Shown one piece after another: positions 17,425 to 26,246 of a stretch of 34,625 bases of DNA. Source of the DNA: an uncultured Dysgonomonas sp. (GTDB lineage Bacteria; Bacteroidota; Bacteroidia; Bacteroidales; Dysgonomonadaceae); assembly GCA_937995835.1 (NCBI GenBank), contig CALKIV010000052.1:1-34625 (forward strand). Direction: 5' to 3'. Each line of letters begins with the position of its first letter. The first letter of the stretch is position 1. The position numbers were made by a program, and so were the translations under genes. A model generated the notes under the pieces. That model saw nothing but the letters and a program-made list of their open reading frames with translations. It was not told the DNA's origin and made no database searches.

Positions 17425-17773
17425 TATTGAATTCTATATTTGCATTTTTTAATTAACTTTAGTGGGGCTATTTTGCTTGTGTTGTAATCTACACTTCTAT
17501 CAAAGTCTATCACTTAAACATGAAGGCTGCTATGAATTTATGACCTAGACAAAATATTTTCATTTGGGATTATGGGGTATAAACACTTGAAAAGAGGTTA
17601 GACTATAAGATATTTGAGATGAATATGACAAGTGGTTTAGACTATAAATCTAAACCACTTGTTGAAACTTGAGTTTGCTTTAGTGCTTTAAGTCAATTCA
17701 GCCTTGGCTCTAGGTTAAATATCCATAATGCTTGGAATAGAGCTATACTATTTGCGTGCAAACTAATGTTCTC
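17403..17773. other. Convergent intergenic region without genes
   Basis: A 371-base gap between the ends of the two converging operons. I find no ORF with plausible coding character and no RNA gene. It holds the small hairpin overlapping the epimerase stop, a perfect 14-base inverted repeat at 17628-17662, and a near-repeat of that element's core (GGTTAGACTATAA at 17596-17608 against GGTTTAGACTATAA at 17634-17647). Confidence 0.7.
17628..17662. terminator. Perfect 14-bp inverted repeat, probable bidirectional terminator
   Basis: ACAAGTGGTTTAGA (17628-17641) pairs perfectly with TCTAAACCACTTGT (17649-17662) around the 7-base loop CTATAAA. It lies between the two convergent operons, where a two-way terminator would be expected. 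Neither side has a clear T-tract, so the termination role is inferred from position and stem strength. Confidence 0.55.
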
Positions 17774-19006
17774 TTATCCATTGAAATTTTCAATAACAGA
17801 GATGCCTTCCATCATCTTTTTATATCTAATGAGGGCTTCGATATAATAATAATCTGCATAATTGATAGAAGCATCCACCTCAGATCCATTCGGCCAATGT
17901 CCTGTTGAGTGTAATAAAAAAGAAGGTTTAGAATCTCTACTTTGATATTTGTCAGAGGATAATTCTTTTAACATATTGATAGCTGCCTCTTTATATTCTT
18001 TCGCTTTTTCTTGATTGTCTTCCAATTGCGATAGCTCTAAAAGAGCAGAAGCAGTTATTGATGCAGCAGATGCATCTCTAGGCTCATTAGGGAGATTAGG
18101 TGCATCAAAATCCCAAAATGGAACATACTCATTTTTAGGTAAACGACTGAGGTAAAGATCTGTCACTTTTTCAGCAAAGTGAAGAAATTTTTTGTCCCCT
18201 GTTTCTCTGTATACTAATGTATAGCCATAGATAGCCCAAGCCTGTCCACGAGCCCACATCGTCTCATCGGCATAACCTTGATGAGTAACTGCTTTTATAA
18301 GGTTTCCAGTGATGGTGTCGTAAACTGCAACATGAAAATTTGAACCATCCTCTCTAAATTGATTGTTCATTGTTGTTTCAGCATGCTTAGTAGCGATGTT
18401 GTATAATTCTTTATTTTCGCCATTCTTAGCCGCCCAATAGAGCATTTCTAGATTTATCATGTTGTCCATGATAGTGTTGAAAGGGGAAAATCGACCATTA
18501 TCTACCTCACGAGGCCACGAGAGGATTGTGCCCACCGTAGGATTGAATAATGTGGCTAATGTGTCGGCCGCATTTAGCACAATTTGCTTATATTCTTCTT
18601 TCCCTGTTAAACGATAAGCATTCCCATAACTGCAAAATAGTTGAAAACCTAGATCATGATCGTAAGCAGGAAGTTTTGTCAAAGGAGCAAGCAACTCGGT
18701 GTAGTAAGTCGCTGCATCTAGATCTTCTTGTTTCTTAGTGAATTCATAATTATACCATAAGGTCCCTGGCCAAAATCCAGCAGTCCATTCTTCTATTTGT
18801 ATAGGCACTAAGTTCCACTTGTTTTGATTTGGCATGATATTTCGGGGCATCTTGTTTTCTCCTTTAATATCTGTCAATGTTCTTTGTGCCTGTTGATTAC
18901 AGTAGATTAAATTCTTGTCGACATCGAAAATGTTATTTTGATTCGAGGTGCAAGAGGCGATAGTGATAGTTATTCCTATCACCATGAAAAAATGTTTCAG
19001 TTTCAT
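17774..19006 (-). CDS. GH88 unsaturated glucuronyl hydrolase lipoprotein
   Basis: A 410-residue alpha/alpha-barrel enzyme that removes the 4,5-unsaturated uronic acid which polysaccharide lyases leave at the non-reducing end. The two family aspartates are visible: HDLGFQ (Asp118) and TIMDNMINLEML (Asp181), spaced much as in the characterised Bacillus enzyme. Also seen are GFWPGTLWYNYE, HQGYADETMWARGQAW and the C-terminal SINYADYYYIEALIRY typical of the family. The signal peptide ends in a lipobox (ASC, Cys19) followed by TSNQNN. It lacks the acidic export signal, so a periplasmic lipoprotein is likely. It is the last gene of the minus-strand operon, 8 bases after GH43. It implies that a lyase product is the true substrate of this locus. 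Confidence 0.93.
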   Translation of the reverse strand: MKLKHFFMVIGITITIASCTSNQNNIFDVDKNLIYCNQQAQRTLTDIKGENKMPRNIMPNQNKWNLVPIQIEEWTAGFWPGTLWYNYEFTKKQEDLDAATYYTELLAPLTKLPAYDHDLGFQLFCSYGNAYRLTGKEEYKQIVLNAADTLATLFNPTVGTILSWPREVDNGRFSPFNTIMDNMINLEMLYWAAKNGENKELYNIATKHAETTMNNQFREDGSNFHVAVYDTITGNLIKAVTHQGYADETMWARGQAWAIYGYTLVYRETGDKKFLHFAEKVTDLYLSRLPKNEYVPFWDFDAPNLPNEPRDASAASITASALLELSQLEDNQEKAKEYKEAAINMLKELSSDKYQSRDSKPSFLLHSTGHWPNGSEVDASINYADYYYIEALIRYKKMMEGISVIENFNG

Positions 19007-19014
19007 ATTTATTC

Positions 19015-20688
19015 TTATTTTTCTATTCTAAACCAATCAATATCGATCCACGATCGTGCTGTGTTTTTTGTTTTATTCATAATAAACATTCCGGTTTTAG
19101 CTCCTATCCATTTACCTTGTCGTGCTTGAAAATTTTCGTTTATTGTATTATATTTTTTACCATCGGTGCTATACGAGAATGTACATAACCCACCATCTTC
19201 TACTTTTATTCGGAAATAAAAAGTTACCACTTCTAATTGTGTCTGATAGTTGTATTTTTCTTCTAGCTGTAAACCTTTAAGTGGAATACGGGCTATCGTT
19301 TTTTCCTCTGTTTTATCTTCAGCATCTTTACAAACTATTTGTTCTAGTTCGTAGCCATTCAGAGTTTTCACTAGTGCTAGATACGAATAATCCCATCCCA
19401 TCATGATCAGTCCTGTCTTATCGCCTTCGTTTTGCAATACAGCATTAACTTTCATAGTAGCAGTAAACTCAGAAGCAGGAAGTTTTTGCATCAATAGATT
19501 AGGAATATTCCAAAAATTGATAAATCCATCAGGATAATACTGCCCATACATTCTGTAATAGCCATTGCTGGAAGCAAAACCATAGGCTTGTAGTGGATTG
19601 GCATGCCAAGACCATTGCAAACCAAGCTTTGGTGAATCGAACTCATCACTCTCTTGTGGGGTAGCTATTGGATAGCTTTTGCCTACATTGGGTTTCCTAT
19701 GGGTCACTACTGGCTCGCCGCAGTGGTTTTTAGTATTGATTCCCATTACTGGCCAGCCGTCTTTCCATGTTACGGGTTGAAGATGAGCAACGCGCCCATA
19801 AACACCCTTGTCTTGAAAATGGATAAACCACCATTCTCCTGTTTGAGTGTTTACTAAACCTCCTTGATGAGGTCCATTTATGTTGGTTTTGCCCTGATCG
19901 AGCACTCGTTTTACTTCATAAGGGCCATAAATGTTTTTAGATCGCAAAGCTATTTGCCAACCCGTAGCAACGCCACCGGCTGGAGCAAGCAAATAATAGT
20001 ATCCATCTTTTTTATAAAACTTGCCTCCCTCGACCGTGTGGTTGACACCATCATTGCCATCAAATATGAGTGATTCTTCGCTAATGACTTTTGTGCCATC
20101 CGCGTTCATTTCGCAAACAGTCATCACACTATTGAAGTTGGCACGACTACCTGCCCAAGCATGAGTGAGATAGACTTTGCCATCATCATCAAACAGGGGA
20201 CTAGGGTCTATTCTTCCTTTTCCCGAAAGAACTAAAATTGGCTTATCCCACTTTCCTAAAACATCTTTAGTTTTGACAACATAAATACCAAAATCGGGAT
20301 CGCCCCAATAAATCATAAATTCACCTTTGTGATAACGAATACAAGGTGCCCAAACACCTTTGCCATGCTGTGCTGTATCGAAAAAATTAGATGGTTCTAC
20401 ACCCACAAGATTCAAATCAGTCAAAGCATAATTTACAATGGTCCAGTTTACTAAATCTCTGGAATGGAGAATGGGCAAGCCCGGCACACAATTGAAACTA
20501 GAGGCTGTCATATAATAATCATCGCCCACACGAATAACATCGGGGTCAGAATAGTCTGCATATAGAATGGGGTTCTTATATGTTCCATCTCCTTGGTCCG
20601 ACACCCAAACTTTCGATTGATAGTTTTGTGAAAAACCAGAAGTACATATAAACAACAACAACCCTATGAGAAAAAATATTCTAGTCAT
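19015..20688 (-). CDS. GH43 glycosidase (beta-xylosidase/alpha-L-arabinofuranosidase type)
   Basis: A 557-residue secreted enzyme with a signal peptide (about 1-21). The five-bladed propeller occupies about residues 35-330 and holds the three GH43 acids: base Asp48 in YSDPDVIRVG, pKa-modulating Asp161 in RIDPSPLFDDDG, and acid Glu220 in HTVEGGKFYKKDGYYYL. Residues about 345-557 form the C-terminal concanavalin-like beta-sandwich found in the longer GH43 enzymes (ESDEFDSPKLGLQWSWHAN). It most likely removes terminal arabinofuranose or xylose; the sequence alone does not decide which. The absence of a lipobox suggests the periplasm. It is separated by 3 bases from the upstream beta-helix gene. 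Confidence 0.92.
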   Translation of the reverse strand: MTRIFFLIGLLLFICTSGFSQNYQSKVWVSDQGDGTYKNPILYADYSDPDVIRVGDDYYMTASSFNCVPGLPILHSRDLVNWTIVNYALTDLNLVGVEPSNFFDTAQHGKGVWAPCIRYHKGEFMIYWGDPDFGIYVVKTKDVLGKWDKPILVLSGKGRIDPSPLFDDDGKVYLTHAWAGSRANFNSVMTVCEMNADGTKVISEESLIFDGNDGVNHTVEGGKFYKKDGYYYLLAPAGGVATGWQIALRSKNIYGPYEVKRVLDQGKTNINGPHQGGLVNTQTGEWWFIHFQDKGVYGRVAHLQPVTWKDGWPVMGINTKNHCGEPVVTHRKPNVGKSYPIATPQESDEFDSPKLGLQWSWHANPLQAYGFASSNGYYRMYGQYYPDGFINFWNIPNLLMQKLPASEFTATMKVNAVLQNEGDKTGLIMMGWDYSYLALVKTLNGYELEQIVCKDAEDKTEEKTIARIPLKGLQLEEKYNYQTQLEVVTFYFRIKVEDGGLCTFSYSTDGKKYNTINENFQARQGKWIGAKTGMFIMNKTKNTARSWIDIDWFRIEK

Positions 20689-20691
20689 GGC

Positions 20692-22050
20692 TTATTTCAA
20701 ATATTTAATTACATTATTAACCCCTTTATCATTCTCAACTATTCCTTTTGTTTCAATTGAAGTTGCACTGACCTTATCGCTAATAACAATAGGCATGTTT
20801 GTCATATTTTTGAACTTCAAATTAATACACGCTCCTAGGCTGTAAGGCGACATCGATTCGCCATGTTCAGGATGAGTATAGCCTATGAGTATAGGTAAAG
20901 ATTTATTTCTATTTATTCCTTTGGCAGCTTTCAATGTAACCTGATTATTGCTTCCTTGTATGGTTGCAAGAGCATGCACTATTCTATCAGATTCGTTCGG
21001 TAATAGTTCAATTTCGATAGTAGCATTGCTCCCTTCCATAAATAGAAGTGGACCATAGTTTGCATCTCCTTTACAATTTTTAGCGACTGCTTCATTACCA
21101 AACCAAAAGGCTCTTTCGGATCCTATAACAGTACAGTTTTCCAGATACACTCCACCATTGGTTCGCAGTTCAAATCCTCCTCTTGTATTCTTAGCTGTAC
21201 AATTCTTAAATCTTATATTCTTATTTTGTCCATAAGTGCGGAATCCGTCTTCACAAAGAGACTTCATATACCCTGGAGTAACAACATATTGTCCTTCTCT
21301 ATTGGGAGTCCATGTTCTAAATTTGACATCAAAAGCTGCACCGGAAGTTTCTTTCAACACGTCGTCTGTAGTACGAGTTTCTCCTTCCACATAACAATCT
21401 TCAAAGTAGACATCACTTGCTTCTTTTTGAATAAAGAAACCATGTCCGAAAGAATGCATATACAATTTACATCCTATTACTTTTGTATGACTACCTGTTA
21501 TCAAGAAGCCGCTTTGCTTTTTATGTCTTATTACATCTGGACCTCCTTTGCCAAACAGGTCGCCATATCCATAGGGGAATGATCCACGAACTGTGATGTC
21601 AAAATTTTTAATTGTATTGTTGCTCCCGGCAACTTCTAATGTAGCACCACCCGGGGATAATCCGTTGCCTACACATGTTATTTTAAGACCTTTCAATTCA
21701 TTTTCATTGCCTGTAACTAATATCTCATTTGTATGAATGGGAAATTTTAAGAGTTCTCTTAACTCAGTATCTATTTTTATATGAACACCTTCCATGTCGA
21801 ACAAATTGTTGCTACCTGAGAAGTTCAAATATGAATAATCTTTTCTACTGATTTTTGCTTGTATCGAATCTGCTGTAAGATAATCAGCTATCTTGTAGAT
21901 ACCCGGTATTAGTTTAACCTTTACATTGCTCTGGGTTGTGTATTGAGATAATTCTTTTAAGCTTGATACTTTTATGGTTTTGGCACTGATATTTGTAAGT
22001 ATGCCTCCAATGAATAATAAAATAGTAAGAGTCAGTATTCTGTTTTTCAT
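20692..22050 (-). CDS. Secreted right-handed beta-helix protein of unknown activity
   Basis: A 452-residue protein with a signal peptide (about 1-24). The body is a long parallel beta-helix with repeated asparagine/cysteine ladders: SYLNFSGSNNLFDMEGV, VAGSNNTIKNFDITVRG, FLITGSHTKVIGCKLYM, NIRFKNCTAKNTRGGFEL, VYLENCTVIG. It lacks the NxD...DD aspartate pattern of GH28. Conserved-looking polar clusters that might form a site are HSFGHGFFIQKEAS, DDVLKETSGAAFDVKFRTW and CEDGFRTYG. It could be a polysaccharide lyase, an epimerase-like helix or a new glycosidase; I cannot place it in a family. Its start overlaps the upstream lyase stop (ATGA), so the two are probably translated together and act on the same material. 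Confidence 0.8.
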   Translation of the reverse strand: MKNRILTLTILLFIGGILTNISAKTIKVSSLKELSQYTTQSNVKVKLIPGIYKIADYLTADSIQAKISRKDYSYLNFSGSNNLFDMEGVHIKIDTELRELLKFPIHTNEILVTGNENELKGLKITCVGNGLSPGGATLEVAGSNNTIKNFDITVRGSFPYGYGDLFGKGGPDVIRHKKQSGFLITGSHTKVIGCKLYMHSFGHGFFIQKEASDVYFEDCYVEGETRTTDDVLKETSGAAFDVKFRTWTPNREGQYVVTPGYMKSLCEDGFRTYGQNKNIRFKNCTAKNTRGGFELRTNGGVYLENCTVIGSERAFWFGNEAVAKNCKGDANYGPLLFMEGSNATIEIELLPNESDRIVHALATIQGSNNQVTLKAAKGINRNKSLPILIGYTHPEHGESMSPYSLGACINLKFKNMTNMPIVISDKVSATSIETKGIVENDKGVNNVIKYLK

Positions 22051-24788
22051 AATTCTATTTTTTTATAATCCATTCTATCTATTTTTATTTCCTTATTGTG
22101 CACCCTGAGAGTTACTGGAGCATCGCAAGTGAAATAATAATTTCCATCTTTGTATTCAACTGTGGCCGTTGTAGGCTTGTCTGCCATCATAGATATTCCA
22201 TTGGCAGAGAGATATGTTCCATTGCCTAAAAACAAGGTGAAATCTTTTCTTTGCTGACTTATCAATGCATAAGTGCCATTAGTAGTCATATCTTTATACG
22301 AAACTTTCTCATTTTTGACAGAAGAAAAAATATAGTCTACTCTGTTGGATTTACTTTTTACAATCAATCCTACAAAATCAGGAGAAGTATTCTCTACTTC
22401 GAAAGATTCGATGGACAGAATCGTTCTTCCTTCATTTTCTGTTGTAGGTTCAAAAACCGAAACAAATGGGTGATTCCACGCTTCACCATGTTGACGAGCA
22501 GCAATGGTCAGATAAGGTTCTTCTTCTACCTTATAAGGTATCCCATGATTTCCTCTGAAAGCCTTACACGGAGGCGATTTTATGGAGAATACTTCTCTGC
22601 CTTCATATCCTTTCATCCACAGATTCATATATATGTGATTGCTGTTGGGCATAGACATTTTCCAGATGGCCTGATAATCCTTGTTGGTTTTCACAGACTG
22701 TTTGTCCCACATATAATCTAATGCAAAAAGATGTCCTCCGGCAAATGCCATTTCTTCACTTGGCAGTAAATCGAGTTTGTCTCCTTTTGCATTTTGAATA
22801 AAGAGTTCCTGACCTAGATTGTGATAGAAATAGTCATGAAATTTATCTCCTTTGCGTTGTTTTTTTGAACGAAAAATATCGATATAATATCCACTCGTCT
22901 CTCCTGTTCTGACGATACTCAAGAATCTTTGCTGATCACTTCTGCTTTCGGGTTCAAGAAAGTAAACATCTGAGAAAGAGATATTAGGATAATAACCTTC
23001 TTTTTGTCCTGATACAGGATAAGAGCTAAGCAGATCGAAAGCATGATTGCTGAGCATTTCTGGATATTTAGAAATTCCGTCTACCATCACTGTATTGTGT
23101 GCCGGAAATTGAGAATAATACTCTAAATAAGGTTTTTCGAAATAAGATGAGCCAATACCAGATTCAGCTCCAAGCACATAGCCTTTTCCATAGAGCTCCA
23201 TAGAAATACCATTAGAGTGCATATGATTTCCAAATGATGCATTTTGCGAAATCATCATTCCATTTTCTTTATCCATTCCATTTCGTTGAACAAACCAACT
23301 GACATTGGGTGCATAGAAAGTTTGAGTAGCGAAGTCTTCAATTTTTGATTCCCCTGCTTTAGAGTCTAAAACTAAGGGTTTGCTCGTGAAAAATGAGTTT
23401 ATCTGTGCTGGCAGTTTTCGATTTTTATCTATTAATTCATTGCTATCACCATTTAATAATTTATAGATTTGTGTAAAAAGATATTCATCTTCTTTGTTCT
23501 TATATTTTTGAGATAGACGAATCATATCACTAAATGGTTCTGTATAGATATCACTATAATAAGTATCTCCAAATGCTGTTATTTGACGATTAGGGAAAAG
23601 ATACTGAGGCAATATCTTCACAGCCTCTTTCATAACAGGGGTATATGGTAATAAATTCTGATTGAATGTATTATCATAATCTCTGATAAAATTGGTGAGA
23701 TCTTTAGTTACTCCTTGTGCATAACTGGGGCATTCATTCCAGACACCATTATTGTTATCATAACCATAATCCATAAACTTGGTCAGCGCCCATTGGCGTG
23801 ACGAAGTCTGATTGAGTATATAATCAATATAGTATTGGCGTCCTTTAAGATCTGTATAGCGCTCATTATCTTGCAACACCATTGCCACTTTTAGGATAAA
23901 TTTAGCTTGATGCAAGTTCCAGTTATTTTGAGGCACGCCATTTTTGATAGTTACATCAGTCCATTTTTTGAACGTGCTTTCGTATTTTTCTATCTTCTCT
24001 GCATGATGTTTTTGTATATATGGATGTAAAAAATCATAGAGATAAGACAATTCTGCTAAGATGCGTTCTTGAATAACTTCGAAAGTCGAAAGCCCGACTA
24101 ATGTCTGTGCATGACTATTACTTAGGTCAATAGGCTCATTTCTGTAATGCATACCCATCATGTAGGTATCGAACAAGTCGAAAGCAAATTTTCCATATTT
24201 TTCATCATTATTTAACCAGTAAATGAATGAAGCATCTTTGCCTAATTTGATAATTTCTTCGTTGATGCTTTCAATGGAACTTCCAGAAACATTGGCTTGA
24301 TCTGCCCACTCAAGAGGGTTTCCCTCTTTTGATGAATTATGAAAATAGACTCCTTTGGTATCGTCCATATAGGGGATAATATCTTCTATCTTTGGGCGCT
24401 TGATAGGAGAGCTAACACCTCGTGTACTTCCAAAGCGAACGGTGGGCACAGGTGCTTTTCCATCTGCATGCGAATAAATTCCTCCTTTTATATATACATT
24501 AGTGGCTTTGCTTTTCCAATACATCATCATGCGAGACGAGAGCCAGTCGGGTTGTGATTGGGTTTTCTTTACATAAGGATCTATACGTTCTAGGATGCCA
24601 TTCATAACATCCTTTGCCCAGCCTTCCTCTTTGACTTGCTTTTGCAAATTTTTCTTATCCTTAGCTGTTGTTAGCAGACGAGGATGTTCTTGTGGAAGAT
24701 TAGATGGCAAAGGTATATTTTGTGCAAAAGAAAGGTTGTAGGTAAATATCACTAGCAATAGGCTATATATGTATTTCATTACATTCAT
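22047..24788 (-). CDS. Heparinase II/III-like polysaccharide lyase
   Basis: A 913-residue secreted protein, signal peptide ending at SFAQ. Residues about 30-450 form an alpha/alpha-toroid with the lyase-type motifs PQNNWNLHQAKF (Asn289, His293) and NGVWNECPSYAQG (Tyr356). Residues about 485-760 are the heparinase II/III-like beta-sandwich with FGNHMHSNGISMELYGKGYVLG (His522, His524) and FPAHNTVMVDG (His564), and a beta-rich tail follows. The architecture fits lyases acting on uronate polymers (families such as PL12, PL15, PL17, PL21, PL33 and PL39 share it); I cannot fix the family or substrate. With no lipobox, it is probably periplasmic and may be exo-acting. The ATG at 24788 overlaps the upstream stop (ATGA); an internal ATG at 24779 gives an equally good signal peptide. 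Confidence 0.87.
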   Translation of the reverse strand: MNVMKYIYSLLLVIFTYNLSFAQNIPLPSNLPQEHPRLLTTAKDKKNLQKQVKEEGWAKDVMNGILERIDPYVKKTQSQPDWLSSRMMMYWKSKATNVYIKGGIYSHADGKAPVPTVRFGSTRGVSSPIKRPKIEDIIPYMDDTKGVYFHNSSKEGNPLEWADQANVSGSSIESINEEIIKLGKDASFIYWLNNDEKYGKFAFDLFDTYMMGMHYRNEPIDLSNSHAQTLVGLSTFEVIQERILAELSYLYDFLHPYIQKHHAEKIEKYESTFKKWTDVTIKNGVPQNNWNLHQAKFILKVAMVLQDNERYTDLKGRQYYIDYILNQTSSRQWALTKFMDYGYDNNNGVWNECPSYAQGVTKDLTNFIRDYDNTFNQNLLPYTPVMKEAVKILPQYLFPNRQITAFGDTYYSDIYTEPFSDMIRLSQKYKNKEDEYLFTQIYKLLNGDSNELIDKNRKLPAQINSFFTSKPLVLDSKAGESKIEDFATQTFYAPNVSWFVQRNGMDKENGMMISQNASFGNHMHSNGISMELYGKGYVLGAESGIGSSYFEKPYLEYYSQFPAHNTVMVDGISKYPEMLSNHAFDLLSSYPVSGQKEGYYPNISFSDVYFLEPESRSDQQRFLSIVRTGETSGYYIDIFRSKKQRKGDKFHDYFYHNLGQELFIQNAKGDKLDLLPSEEMAFAGGHLFALDYMWDKQSVKTNKDYQAIWKMSMPNSNHIYMNLWMKGYEGREVFSIKSPPCKAFRGNHGIPYKVEEEPYLTIAARQHGEAWNHPFVSVFEPTTENEGRTILSIESFEVENTSPDFVGLIVKSKSNRVDYIFSSVKNEKVSYKDMTTNGTYALISQQRKDFTLFLGNGTYLSANGISMMADKPTTATVEYKDGNYYFTCDAPVTLRVHNKEIKIDRMDYKKIEL

Positions 24789-26212
24789 TTATTAAAAGTT
24801 ATATTTTCAGTATGTTCATTAATGTAGAAGCGAGCAATATCTGCAGTCTTGTAAAAACCGGGTTTGTCTGGCATGTCATCAGAAATAACTTGCCCATTGA
24901 TGTTCAGATTTTCAAAGCGTATATTTTTTACTTTTCTATTTTCATCATATCCTGAAATGATAGACAATTCTGCATTATCTCCTGTGTAAGTAATATTCTT
25001 GAACAAAACATCTTCTACACCTCTACCTGGAGCTTGACAATATTTAGGATTATAAAATACACGAATATTGACTAGTTGGCCTTTTCTGAAATTTTCGACT
25101 CTTATGTTTTCGAAGCGAACATTACGAATCAAATTATTATCTCCAGCATTAATTGCCATGCATCCCTGATAGTCTATCTGGTTCTCTCTGTGATCAAGGA
25201 TGTCTATATTGAAATAATTAAGGTTCTCAATTATTTCAGGTTCATTAGCATTGCCATGAATTCCTATGAAAATGGGATGAGCAACATCTGCCCAAAGTAC
25301 AGAGTTCTGCATGGTAATATTTTTACAGCCTCCCTCATAGCCAAGTCTTGTGGCATAAACTGTTGTGCAATCATCAGAGTTGCGGCAAAACACACCATCA
25401 TGCAATACATTGTTGCTGGCAAAAACATTCATGCCATCGCCCCAACCGTAATAACTTATACTTTTGGTGTTTCGAATCGTTACATTCTCAGAACCACCTG
25501 TTGAGCATTGTGTTGCTATAACACCTTCGACTAAAATGTTTTTAGAATTGGATATCTTAATGCCTTGCTTTATAGTATGGCATACCATTCCCCTTCCTAA
25601 TATCTTTACATTCTCTGCACTATCAATATGCAACCTGAATTTTAATATTGCTCCTGCTGCGAGATAAACCGTCTTTCCCGAAGGTATTTTTAGTTCTTCT
25701 TCTGCTATTTGGTGTATTCCAGCTCCAAAATGGATAAGATCAGGATTGTTAGTATCAGGAATATACTTATCGATGGGATTGGCGAAGAGATGGAGGTTAT
25801 GGAAGATATCTCCATTGACTTCTACTGATATGTTCTTCGGGCTATTTAGTTTAAATGTCAAAGTATTTCCATCTATCTTGTGTTGGATGCCATACGAAAG
25901 TGGACGTACCCTAGCTGTATTTAGATTTCCCTTGTTGTAGGTAACGGATACTTCAACTTCTCCTTCAAAATCAAAATAGCCAACTGAAGCATCTTCTGTT
26001 AAACGTTTGAGCCCTTTCACTGCCTGAACTTTTACCAAATAGGATGGAATAGTCTTCCATTCTTGTTCTTTTTGCCTAACTTTTACTGTAAAATCATCAT
26101 TTAATAAGGCTCCATTGGGTGCAGGAACTGTTATAAGTTTATTTACAGCAGAGGCAGATAATGTTCCAATTAGCAGAAGCAGTAACGTATTAAGTAATCG
26201 TTTTACTATCAT
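24785..26212 (-). CDS. Clan GH-N (GH28/GH49-like) beta-helix glycosidase with N-terminal beta domain
   Basis: A 475-residue secreted protein with a signal peptide (about 1-22). Residues about 25-150 look like a separate beta-sandwich (VPAPNGALLNDDFTVKVR; FDFEGEVEVSVTYN), and about 160-465 form a right-handed beta-helix. The catalytic aspartates of clan GH-N can be placed at GWGDGMNV (Asp259) and NSDDCTTVY (Asp280/281), with the same 21-residue spacing as in the two GH28 proteins of the plus-strand operon. A His follows in VAHPIFIGIHG. A beta domain before the helix is a feature shared with GH49 dextranase-like enzymes, so the target need not be galacturonic acid. It starts 34 bases after GH127 and overlaps the next gene by 4 bases. 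Confidence 0.8.
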   Translation of the reverse strand: MIVKRLLNTLLLLLIGTLSASAVNKLITVPAPNGALLNDDFTVKVRQKEQEWKTIPSYLVKVQAVKGLKRLTEDASVGYFDFEGEVEVSVTYNKGNLNTARVRPLSYGIQHKIDGNTLTFKLNSPKNISVEVNGDIFHNLHLFANPIDKYIPDTNNPDLIHFGAGIHQIAEEELKIPSGKTVYLAAGAILKFRLHIDSAENVKILGRGMVCHTIKQGIKISNSKNILVEGVIATQCSTGGSENVTIRNTKSISYYGWGDGMNVFASNNVLHDGVFCRNSDDCTTVYATRLGYEGGCKNITMQNSVLWADVAHPIFIGIHGNANEPEIIENLNYFNIDILDHRENQIDYQGCMAINAGDNNLIRNVRFENIRVENFRKGQLVNIRVFYNPKYCQAPGRGVEDVLFKNITYTGDNAELSIISGYDENRKVKNIRFENLNINGQVISDDMPDKPGFYKTADIARFYINEHTENITFNK

Positions 26213-26246
26213 AGGATTATTTTTATAAATCTATTTTAATTTTCCA

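Noticed and set aside
17707..17743. GCTCTA/TAGAGC inverted pair in the convergent gap
   Set aside because: Only 6 bases with a 25-base loop; expected by chance.
22251..22721. 156-codon open frame on the plus strand inside the heparinase-like lyase gene
   Set aside because: It is antisense to a clearly conserved long gene, has no family-like motifs and an odd amino-acid make-up; a shadow frame.
25076..25504. 142-codon plus-strand frame inside the clan GH-N gene
   Set aside because: Antisense shadow of a well-supported beta-helix gene; no recognisable protein.
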